Source: Nitrospirae bacterium RIFCSPLOW2_12_42_9 (lineage in GTDB: Bacteria > Nitrospirota > 9FT-COMBO-42-15 > HDB-SIOI813). From it: a stretch of DNA of 5,758 nt. The DNA is taken from positions 1 to 5,758 of the forward strand of contig MHER01000089.1 of NCBI GenBank assembly GCA_001805205.1, in the 5' to 3' direction. The notes under the pieces are model-generated. The model did no database searches, had not been told where the DNA came from, and was given only the letters and a program-made list of their open reading frames with translations. The translations under genes were made by a program, and so were the position numbers. Positions 1 to 5,586 of the stretch are shown in pieces (within the stretch, counting starts at the first letter, position 1; every line of letters begins with the position of its first letter).

Positions 1-895
1 CCGTAAAGGCGACTAAGTCAGCGATGGAGTAGTACTCCGGCAGCTTTTCATAAGGTAAGGTCCCTATGAATTCTATGACTTTATCCACTCCCAGTTCCCT
101 TGCCCTCCTTAAAAGGCGGTTCCTCTCATTTTTATTTTCTACGGTATGAGTGATGATGACCTTGATATCCTTAACCCTCCGGGTAACGATGGGTATGGCC
201 TCGATCAAATATGCCGTCCCCTTCAGCCTTGTATAATCGGTGCTGTGCATAATAATCTTATTTCCTGTCCATCTCTTATCATGGGATGTAACCGTTACCG
301 GCCTGAAAAAATCGGTATCCACACCCATATACGTCTTCACTCCGCCCCTTCCGTAAATCTTCCTGAGCCACTCCTCTGTAGCATGATTAAGAGTAGTAAT
401 AACATCACTTTTTCCTGTACCCGTGATATCCATATGGGAATATAAGGCTGCGATGATTTTAATAAATAGCCGTTTTGGTAAAGTGAACCCCTTGATCATA
501 GGTGTATCGTAGAAAAATGCGAAAGGCTCCCAGCAGTTCTGGATAGTTGGTTTATTGAGCCTTGATGCCACAACATTCATCGGAAATATCCCGGATATGA
601 TGACATCGCTGTTTTCAGTCTCTCTCTTTATCCATTTCTCATCTATCCTGAGCATCCAGGGAAAGAATAGCCAGTAGAAGGGGCTTGTACTTGTTGAAAA
701 ACCGATCTCCTTAACCTCTATTCCATAACGGTTGAACTCTTTTTTTACCTCAGGGGATGACTTTTCAACTATGATATTGACATCAAAGGATTGGTGCAGT
801 CTCCTTGTCACCTCAAGGATGAACCTTGTACCACCTGTCCAGAACAGGAGGTGAGAATAGAGCCATGTCACACTCTTTTTTCTGTTCGCACTCAT
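1..895 (-). CDS. Glycosyltransferase family 4 (GT-B fold), C-terminus cut off by the window edge
   Basis: A minus-strand frame starts at ATG 895-893 and stays open to the left edge, giving 298 residues without the C-terminal end. Seen: a GT-B acceptor-domain start (FWTGGTRFILEVTRRL, residues 18-33), the domain-linker motif YMGVDTDFFRP (189-199), the donor-domain start TRLKGTAYLIEAIP (222-235), and the stretch EFIGTLPYEKLPEYYSIADL (275-294). In GT4 enzymes this last stretch comes just before the EGFG/E-x7-E nucleotide-sugar site, which must lie off-window. By family, it is a cytoplasmic, retaining enzyme that transfers a sugar from a nucleotide donor to a growing glycan; donor and acceptor cannot be told. 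It starts 7 bp after the GT2 stop codon with only a weak SD-like AAAGAG, so it is probably co-transcribed and translationally coupled with that gene. Residues 206-260 are encoded by repeat copy A, duplicated at 1917-2080. Family call is firm; substrate unknown. Confidence 0.9.
   Translation of the reverse strand, partial: MSANRKKSVTWLYSHLLFWTGGTRFILEVTRRLHQSFDVNIIVEKSSPEVKKEFNRYGIEVKEIGFSTSTSPFYWLFFPWMLRIDEKWIKRETENSDVIISGIFPMNVVASRLNKPTIQNCWEPFAFFYDTPMIKGFTLPKRLFIKIIAALYSHMDITGTGKSDVITTLNHATEEWLRKIYGRGGVKTYMGVDTDFFRPVTVTSHDKRWTGNKIIMHSTDYTRLKGTAYLIEAIPIVTRRVKDIKVIITHTVENKNERNRLLRRARELGVDKVIEFIGTLPYEKLPEYYSIADLVAFT
116..281 (-). repeat. Direct repeat copy A, inside the GT4 gene
   Basis: This 166-base block recurs at 1917-2080 in the same orientation, offset by about 1.8 kb. 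By-eye alignment gives 5 substitutions and one 2-base deletion in the other copy, about 97% identity. Here it is in frame within the intact GT4 gene and encodes residues 206-260, the start of the nucleotide-sugar-binding domain, so this copy is the likely parent version. Identity stops sharply at both ends: 115 versus 1916, and 282 versus 2081, with three further matching bases after that mismatch. Confidence 0.95.
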
Positions 896-902
896 AATCA
901 GT

Positions 903-2009
903 CTACTCTTTTAAAGAAAGTTCTCTGACACCGATCCCGAAGCGGTCTAACCACAATAGAAATTTCTTCTTATCAATCTTTGTCAGTTTCTTTATTTCTT
1001 TCCGTTTCCTAATCATCTCAGGGAGATGTTTGATAGCGGACAGATATGCCTTAACCAATACCACTATGAGCATCCGGGAGGAGTATTCATCCACAAACCT
1101 TCCTGCCGCCCCCTTTTTTGCGACAACCCCATAGGCCTGCAGGAGGAACCGGATAAAAGTATAATAAGGACTCATCAGGATCATGGAGAGGGGGAAATAT
1201 TTGATAAGGATCCAGACACGGTTCCTCTCTACCCAGAAGGCCTTCTGCGGGGAATAGGCCGATGTGGAACCGGAATATCTGTGATAGACAACGGCCGTCG
1301 GGACATATAAACAGTTCCATCCGGCGAGCCTTCCACGAAGGCCAATATCCGTATCGTCTCCATAGGAGAAGAAGGTCTTATCAAACAGTCCTATTTCTTC
1401 CAGCATCTCTTTTCGATATAATGCAGCACAACCACTCGGGAAAAAGACCTCTTCCATTATATCATATTGACCTATATCCTCTTCCAATCTGCCGCGTCCC
1501 CTGTTTAACCCATCCCTATAGATAAGATGTCCTGCTGTATCTATGACATTCCTCTTATAAAAAGAGTAAATTTTTGAGGCGCACATGCCCACTTCAGGAT
1601 TCTTTTCAGCAATTCTTATCAATTCTTCGATCCATTTTTTATCCGCTTCGGTATCGTTATTTAGCAATAAAAGATATTTACCCCTGGCTGCACCTATCCC
1701 CACATTGTTTCCGCCGGCAAACCCCAGATTTTCTTTATTGGCTATTACTTTAACAAAGGTCGAATAGTATCGGTTGAGAAATTCTACAGAGCCATCTATA
1801 GAGCCGTTATCGACTACAATAACTTCAAAGTTCGGATAGGATTGTTGTTTAAGAGATTCAAGGCATGTCTTCAAATAATCTTTACCATTCCAGTTGACAA
1901 TGATAACGGACGCTAAGCGGTTCCTCTCATTTTTATTTTCTACGGTATGAGTGATGATGACCTTGATATCCTTAACCCTCCGGGTAACGATGGGGATGGC
2001 CTCGATCAA
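903..2009 (-). CDS. Glycosyltransferase family 2, rhamnosyltransferase (WbbL)-like, with an N-terminal extension derived from a GT4 gene
   Basis: The reading frame gives 368 residues from TTG 2009-2007. The GT-A fold begins only at residue 33 (ASVIIVNWNG, 33-42). Then come VVDNGSIDGS (65-74), NLGFAGGNN (94-102), the metal/nucleotide site LLLLNNDTE (113-121), PSGCAALYR (191-199), GLFDKTFFSYGDDTDIGLR (207-225, the usual EDxDL region, here GDDTD) and VVYHRYSGS (240-248). This is the classic GT2 arrangement of rhamnosyltransferase-like enzymes that add a sugar from an NDP-sugar to a lipid-linked glycan in the cytoplasm; the sugar is not provable here. A basic tail follows (about 330-350). Residues 1-31 match GT4 residues 230-260 and come from repeat copy B. 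No ATG or GTG and no other TTG lies in frame between the upstream TGA and residue 33, so TTG 2009 is the only ordinary start that keeps the first beta strand. It is preceded by AAGGGG at 7 bases. Confidence 0.88.
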   Translation of the reverse strand: MIEAIPIVTRRVKDIKVIITHTVENKNERNRLASVIIVNWNGKDYLKTCLESLKQQSYPNFEVIVVDNGSIDGSVEFLNRYYSTFVKVIANKENLGFAGGNNVGIGAARGKYLLLLNNDTEADKKWIEELIRIAEKNPEVGMCASKIYSFYKRNVIDTAGHLIYRDGLNRGRGRLEEDIGQYDIMEEVFFPSGCAALYRKEMLEEIGLFDKTFFSYGDDTDIGLRGRLAGWNCLYVPTAVVYHRYSGSTSAYSPQKAFWVERNRVWILIKYFPLSMILMSPYYTFIRFLLQAYGVVAKKGAAGRFVDEYSSRMLIVVLVKAYLSAIKHLPEMIRKRKEIKKLTKIDKKKFLLWLDRFGIGVRELSLKE

Positions 2010-2080
2010 ATATGTTCCCCTTCAGCCTTGTATAATCTGTTCTGTGCATAATAATCTTATCTCCTGTCCATCTCTTATCA
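1917..2080 (-). pseudogene. Direct repeat copy B: internal fragment of a GT4 glycosyltransferase gene
   Basis: This 164-base block is about 97% identical to 116-281 and encodes part of the same protein region, with neither the beginning nor the end of a GT4 gene. Reading it in the GT4 frame, DKRWTGDKIIMHRTDYTRLKG (N to D and S to R changes against copy A) is followed by a 2-base deletion near 2014-2016. The deletion shifts the frame, after which IEAIPIVTRR...NERNR continues in the frame of the GT2 gene. The first half is therefore broken as GT4 coding sequence, while the second half (31 codons, one synonymous change) stays open and is joined to GT2. Its upstream edge supplies the TGA of the preceding membrane-protein gene. 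No transposase or terminal inverted repeats are seen. Confidence 0.9.
2007..2022 (-). promoter_or_regulatory. Ribosome binding site and TTG start of the chimeric GT2 gene
   Basis: On the minus strand AAGGGG (2022-2017) lies 7 bases upstream of TTG (2009-2007). Both sit inside the duplicated GT4 fragment. In the parent copy the same AAGGGG (223-218) lies 9 bases before the homologous in-frame TTG leucine codon (208-206), because copy B has lost 2 bases. The start call rests on this spacing and on the absence of any other usable start before the GT-A domain. Confidence 0.5.
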
Positions 2081-3247
2081 AGGGTTAAGAGATTTATATT
2101 CAAAAACACATGATATATCAAAAAGGGGATTTTGAATTGATCCTGGGAATAACAATAGTAACAGAAACGGTGTAGAAAACTGGAAATATGAAATATCAAA
2201 CTGATGGTGATAAATAGTCTGAGTCCACCCATATTTAGCAACTGTAAGCAGGAAAACAATACATATTGTTATGAAGATGATATAACCTGTATGGAGAAGG
2301 AACTTTTCAAATCCTCTGGTGAAGATCCCAGCTATCAATGAGGCGATAATGACCACAATCAACAGGAACTTTGGAATTTTGAATGACTGTACAAATAAGG
2401 GATTGTGTTGAAGAAATAATTCTGCATCCCACAGGAAGAAAGGGAGGATGGTTGCACTAAAAATAGATATTAAAAACAAGAAAAACGTCAGGGCATATTT
2501 CAATTCATTATTCTTAAAGTAGCGTGTAAAATATATGATAAATGGGATCAGCATAATTCCCCTTGTTGAGAAAATGATTCCGGCAACAATGCCGCATAGG
2601 ATCATATTCTTATAGGTTTTTCTTCCTCTAACGGATTCACATACAAATATAAAAAGCAACAAAAGTATCATGTTGCTGAATAACTCACTCCGTGCAGCAA
2701 CTTCCCAGAGAAAAATGGGGGATGTCCCTAAAAGGAAGAGGGATAACATCCTGTGGCTCAGGACATTATATTTTTCATAAACCAGGAAACCAAAACAGAG
2801 GAAACTGAAGACCTGGAAATATCCGATGTCTCCCATAAGTTGAAATGGCATAGATACAATGAAGAGACCCGGAAAACCTGAAATTGGATTGCCTAAATGA
2901 GATTTGCCCAGGTAGGGGTATTCACCGGATAGAAGATAAGTATTAAAGGTGGTTATTGCAGACCGCCTGTCTACGTTTATTGTTAATGGGTCTATTTTGT
3001 TAAGAAGCAGTAAATATGCAGTAGTGAAAAATAAACATATTATGCCTACTAATAGAAAGGGTTTTATGGAGAGTCTCCTTGAGAAATAATTTAGACCCTT
3101 GATGGAGAGAAGGACAAAAAAGGTGTAAATAGGGAGAAGAGTCCAATAATAACTGGTTATTTGTGGGCCATATTTGATGAGAAATATGTAGTTTATGGTA
3201 AGGAACGTTGACAGAGAAATACTTTCAATCATTATCTTTGGTATCAT
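2078..3247 (-). CDS. Polytopic membrane protein, probable GT-C-type glycosyltransferase
   Basis: This encodes 389 residues with about ten to eleven hydrophobic segments, roughly at 12-25, 35-50, 62-82, 122-158 (two), 166-182, 188-205, 216-240, 252-273, 294-310, 318-336 and 354-368. After the third segment is a polar loop with D86 and D93 and the stretch LLSGEYPYLGKSHLGNP (105-121). An acidic residue in the first long outer loop and a YPY-type motif are typical of GT-C enzymes, which take sugars from polyprenyl-phosphate donors outside the membrane. RSELFSN (186-192) and HNPLFVQ (281-287) also suit this class. No single family signature is certain, so a general membrane protein remains possible. 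It is the first gene of the leftward unit; ATG 3247 has no clear SD, and a second ATG at codon 6 is an alternative. The TGA falls exactly at the edge of repeat copy B, so the C-terminus (…FEYKSLNP) may be truncated. Confidence 0.7.
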   Translation of the reverse strand: MIPKIMIESISLSTFLTINYIFLIKYGPQITSYYWTLLPIYTFFVLLSIKGLNYFSRRLSIKPFLLVGIICLFFTTAYLLLLNKIDPLTINVDRRSAITTFNTYLLSGEYPYLGKSHLGNPISGFPGLFIVSMPFQLMGDIGYFQVFSFLCFGFLVYEKYNVLSHRMLSLFLLGTSPIFLWEVAARSELFSNMILLLLFIFVCESVRGRKTYKNMILCGIVAGIIFSTRGIMLIPFIIYFTRYFKNNELKYALTFFLFLISIFSATILPFFLWDAELFLQHNPLFVQSFKIPKFLLIVVIIASLIAGIFTRGFEKFLLHTGYIIFITICIVFLLTVAKYGWTQTIYHHQFDISYFQFSTPFLLLLLFPGSIQNPLFDISCVFEYKSLNP

Positions 3248-3291
3248 TAAGAATTGAGTTTGTTACATATTATTAATTTGGCCTTTATGAT

Positions 3292-3320
3292 AAAATAACA
3301 AAATGAAGTATTTCTGTCAA
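3292..3320 (-). promoter_or_regulatory. Sigma-70-type promoter for the leftward glycosyltransferase unit
   Basis: Reading the minus strand, a perfect -35 TTGACA (3320-3315) is followed after 17 bases by TATTTT (3297-3292), which matches 4 of 6 in the -10 consensus. Transcription would start near 3285, leaving a leader of about 38 nt before ATG 3247. It lies in the divergent gap, in the right place to drive the membrane-protein, GT2 and GT4 genes. Confidence 0.55.
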
Positions 3321-3327
3321 TGCACCC

Positions 3328-3357
3328 TTAATATTCTGATGTTACCATTAATATTCT
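3328..3357. repeat. Two direct TTAATATTCT repeats, 20 bp apart, in the divergent gap
   Basis: TTAATATTCT occurs exactly at 3328-3337 and 3348-3357, a start-to-start distance of 20 bp, about two helical turns. The pair lies just upstream of the -35 of the leftward promoter and directly before the UbiA start, a plausible place for a regulator to bind both directions. In so AT-rich a gap chance is also possible, so function is only suggested. Confidence 0.35.
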
Positions 3358-3364
3358 TATCTCC

Positions 3365-4210
3365 ATGCGGCCTAAACAGTGGATAAAGAATCTTTTTATC
3401 TTCACTCCACTTATCTTTTCTAAAACCCTGTTTATCTATCCATACAACTTAAAGTCATTCATGGCTTTTATAATATTCTGCGAAGTGTCAGGATGCGTAT
3501 ATATTATTAATGATATTGCAGATAGAGAAGAGGACAAAAGACATCCATTGAAAAGGCTCAGGCCAATAGCTTCTGGTGTTCTCTCAACTTATCTTGCAGG
3601 AGGTACCGCGGCTATACTAATGCTAATGTTTCTCATTGGTGGGTACAGTATGGGTAATGACTTCCTGGCTATTTTATTTGCATACTTTTCTATAAATCTT
3701 GCCTATTCCATATTCTTAAAACATGTAGTGCTGTTGGACATATTTGTTATATCCCTCGGATTTGTGTTACGAGTAGCTGGTGGAGGCTTTGCTATTGATG
3801 TAGAGATATCCTCATGGCTTCTTCTTTGTACCCTTCTTATAGCCCTATTTCTTGCTATGTGCAAGAGAAGGCACGAGTTGGTGCTCCTTGAGGATGAGGC
3901 TAAAAGCCACAGGAAGATACTGGGTGAATATAGCCCTTATTTTCTCGATCAGTTAATTGCTGTGGTTACGGCATCAACGCTGGTTACATACGCACTCTAC
4001 ACCATGTCTAGTGATGTGTATCTGAAGTTTGGTAACAATAATCTGAAATATACGATCCCCTTTGTACTCTATGGGATATTCAGATATCTCTATCTTGTCC
4101 ATCAGAAGGACAAGGGAGGAAGTCCTACAGAAATTATGATGAGTGATGTGCCGATGCTGATGAATATGGGACTTTGGGCTCTGGTCGTAGGATTTGCGTT
4201 GTATTTTTGA
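3365..4210 (+). CDS. UbiA-family prenyltransferase, decaprenyl-phosphate phosphoribosyltransferase (DPPR synthase)-like
   Basis: This gives 281 residues, opening with MRPKQWIKNLFIFTPLIFS, the usual start of the DPPR-synthase branch of the UbiA family (Mycobacterium Rv3806c, Azorhizobium NoeC). The Mg-diphosphate motif ND-x2-D-x3-D is intact at N49, D50, D53 and D57, followed by KRLRPIASG (63-71). The second conserved region, LKHVVLLDIFVISLGFVLRVAGG (118-140), CKRRHEL (166-172) and the late GGSPTEIMMSD (251-261) also fit. The hydrophobic profile suits about nine helices. Family members move phosphoribose from PRPP to polyprenyl phosphate, the first step toward lipid-linked ribose or arabinose donors; I infer the same here. 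ATG 3365 is the only ATG/GTG/TTG after the in-frame TAA at 3329-3331, yet no SD precedes it; a leaderless or weakly initiated message is possible. The DUF362 gene follows at 18 bp, suggesting an operon. Confidence 0.88.
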   Translation: MRPKQWIKNLFIFTPLIFSKTLFIYPYNLKSFMAFIIFCEVSGCVYIINDIADREEDKRHPLKRLRPIASGVLSTYLAGGTAAILMLMFLIGGYSMGNDFLAILFAYFSINLAYSIFLKHVVLLDIFVISLGFVLRVAGGGFAIDVEISSWLLLCTLLIALFLAMCKRRHELVLLEDEAKSHRKILGEYSPYFLDQLIAVVTASTLVTYALYTMSSDVYLKFGNNNLKYTIPFVLYGIFRYLYLVHQKDKGGSPTEIMMSDVPMLMNMGLWALVVGFALYF

Positions 4211-4228
4211 TTTACAGAGATTAAGCAT

Positions 4229-5302
4229 ATGACATCAAAGGTTGTGGTATTAAAGACAGATCCTGAAAGAGTGGTGAAAAACTATGAGCGTCTGATGCGA
4301 CTTGCTCTGTATGAGGAGTTTGTCCCTAAAGATAATGATACTATAATTAAAATCAACCTTTCTTGGACTAAATACTTTCCCGCATGTTCATCCCAGCCAT
4401 GGCAACTGGAAGGGGTCGTTAAGACTATGCTTGAGGATGGCTATAAGAAGGAGACACTTTTTCCTGTTGAGAATAAGACGGTTGTTACAAACCCGGTAAA
4501 GGGGGCAATAAATAACAGATGGATGTCGGTATTAAAGGAGTATGGCCTCCCTTTTATACCCCTTCCTGAAGTGGAGTGGGTGGTATATCCCTTCAAGAGT
4601 AAGTTATTAAGGCTCAATGCTATCTTTCCTGATGGTATCCAGATCCCAAAGATGTTCATAGGAAAGAATGTCATCCACTTACCCACTGTTAAAACACATG
4701 GGCACTCTATCACTACTGGAGCTATTAAAAACTCTTTTGGTGGCCTGTTAAAAGAGGTGAGGCACTATGCCCACAAATATATTCATGAGGTGATGGTAGA
4801 TCTTTTGTTAATGCAAAAGGAGATCCATCCGGGCATATTTGCTGTTATGGATGGGACAGTGTGTGGGGACGGGGCAGGTCCAAGGACAATGATCCCCCGT
4901 ATAAAGAATTATATCCTGGCAAGTAATGACCAGGTTGCTATTGATGCCATTGCTGCAAAGATGATGGGTTTTGATCCCATGGGCATCCAGTATATCAGGA
5001 TGTGTCATGAGATGGGTCTTGGCATTGGTAATCCCAAGGATATAGAGATTGTGGGCGAGGATATAAGTAGTGTGAATTTTGGATTTAAGACGAAAAGAAG
5101 CCTTGTAATATGGGGTGACCAGTTTATAAGGAAAGGGCCATTGCAACCACTGGAAAGGATATTACTTCATTCACCGCTTGTAGTGTGGGCACCGATTGCA
5201 TCAAATATATACCATGATTGGTTCTGGTATCCCATCATTGGAAAGAAGATAATCAGAGAGTTTTTTAAAACAGAATGGGGCAGGCTCTTCTTGAAGTATT
5301 AA
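4229..5302 (+). CDS. DUF362 domain protein without an iron-sulfur domain
   Basis: The gene encodes 357 residues with the DUF362 pattern in order: DTIIKINLSW (37-46), KNVIHLPTVKTHGHSITTGA (146-165) running into IKNSFGGLL (166-174), RHYAHKYIHEVMVDL (178-192), PGIFAVMDGTVCGDGAGPR (201-219), YILASNDQVAIDAIAAKMMG (228-247), then MGLGIGNPKDIEIVGE (262-277). Many DUF362 proteins carry a ferredoxin-like cluster domain; here only three cysteines exist (53, 212, 259) and no CxxCxxC. A tail of about 70 residues after 290 is rich in aromatic and basic residues (DWFWYPIIGKK, 330-340) and could contact the membrane. The biochemical role of this domain is not established, and I assign none. ATG 4229 is preceded by AGAGA about ten bases upstream. 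The 18-bp gap after the UbiA gene points to co-transcription and a possible role in lipid-linked sugar metabolism. Confidence 0.85.
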   Translation: MTSKVVVLKTDPERVVKNYERLMRLALYEEFVPKDNDTIIKINLSWTKYFPACSSQPWQLEGVVKTMLEDGYKKETLFPVENKTVVTNPVKGAINNRWMSVLKEYGLPFIPLPEVEWVVYPFKSKLLRLNAIFPDGIQIPKMFIGKNVIHLPTVKTHGHSITTGAIKNSFGGLLKEVRHYAHKYIHEVMVDLLLMQKEIHPGIFAVMDGTVCGDGAGPRTMIPRIKNYILASNDQVAIDAIAAKMMGFDPMGIQYIRMCHEMGLGIGNPKDIEIVGEDISSVNFGFKTKRSLVIWGDQFIRKGPLQPLERILLHSPLVVWAPIASNIYHDWFWYPIIGKKIIREFFKTEWGRLFLKY

Positions 5303-5351
5303 CCTGGCACCCTTGTACGTGAAAATGTTGAAGGGGATTTTCGGGGAAGAA

Positions 5352-5510
5352 ATGAAGATTTCTATCATAACTCCTTAGGTATGCGATACCTTCCGTAACA
5401 GGCCGGGATGTCAGTGGCTGATCTGGAGATGCCGCATTATTGACGAAGCCGACAAGGAAATACGGAAGATGATCACACGCTATGCCTTACTCCATTTTGC
5501 AGGTCGGTAG
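5352..5510 (+). pseudogene. Probable remnant of a family 2 glycosyltransferase gene
   Basis: After an SD-like GGGGAAG, ATG 5352 opens MKISIITP, the typical first strand of many GT2 enzymes (MKISIITPSxN...), then hits TAG at 5376-5378. The same frame then stays open for 43 codons to a second TAG at 5508-5510, with protein-like content: FRNRPGCQWLIWR (about 5391-5429) and ADKEIRKMITRYALLHFAGR (5448-5507). This looks like the two ends of a gene whose middle has been lost, but only eight residues carry the family resemblance, and the C-terminal piece is not one I recognise. A short inverted repeat (AGGTAT-GCG-ATACCT, 5377-5391) lies at the apparent junction. Apart from this and the leader of the next gene, I see nothing in 5303-5568. 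Confidence 0.4.
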
Positions 5511-5523
5511 AAAAATAATAGAG

Positions 5524-5536
5524 TATAATGTATAAT
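5524..5536 (+). promoter_or_regulatory. Tandem TATAAT boxes, possible -10 region for the downstream GT2 gene
   Basis: Two exact TATAAT hexamers lie at 5524-5529 and 5531-5536, about 50-60 bases before the next start codon. No good -35 sits at 16-18 bases: the nearest candidate, TTGCAG at 5497-5502, gives a spacer of 21. A promoter here would make the last gene independent of the UbiA-DUF362 pair, but the evidence is the -10 alone. Confidence 0.3.
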
Positions 5537-5546
5537 TGGTCTAAAA

Positions 5547-5575
5547 TATGCAATGTATGCAATAAGATATGCATG
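5547..5575. repeat. Three TATGCA units just upstream of the final gene
   Basis: TATGCAAT is repeated exactly at 5547-5554 and 5556-5563, and a third unit, TATGCATG, lies at 5568-5575. They sit between the TATAAT boxes and the start codon, where a repressor site or a leader structure could act. The pattern is short and may be chance. Confidence 0.3.
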
Positions 5576-5586
5576 CTGAAGGGGTT

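Noticed and set aside
146..445. Plus-strand 99-codon open frame
   Set aside because: It is antisense to the well-supported GT4 coding frame and its translation has no family features.
1026..1767. Several plus- and minus-strand frames of 60-94 codons
   Set aside because: All are shadows of the GT2 gene on the opposite strand or in other frames, with no start signals or protein motifs.
116..2080. IS element or composite transposon bounded by the two repeats
   Set aside because: No transposase, terminal inverted repeats or target-site duplications are seen; the repeats are plain GT4 coding sequence.
1972..2259. Minus-strand 95-codon open frame as a separate small gene
   Set aside because: It overlaps the membrane-protein gene in another frame. 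Its recognisable part is only the GT4 fragment of copy B, which then shifts out of frame.
4441..5146. Minus-strand frames of 90 and 112 codons
   Set aside because: They are antisense to the DUF362 gene, and their composition looks like a frame shadow.
5377..5391. Hairpin AGGTAT-GCG-ATACCT as a terminator for the DUF362 gene
   Set aside because: The stem is only 6 bp and AT-containing, and no T-run follows.
5497..5529. TTGCAG/TATAAT as a full sigma-70 promoter
   Set aside because: The 21-base spacer is too long; only the -10 boxes are kept, at low confidence.
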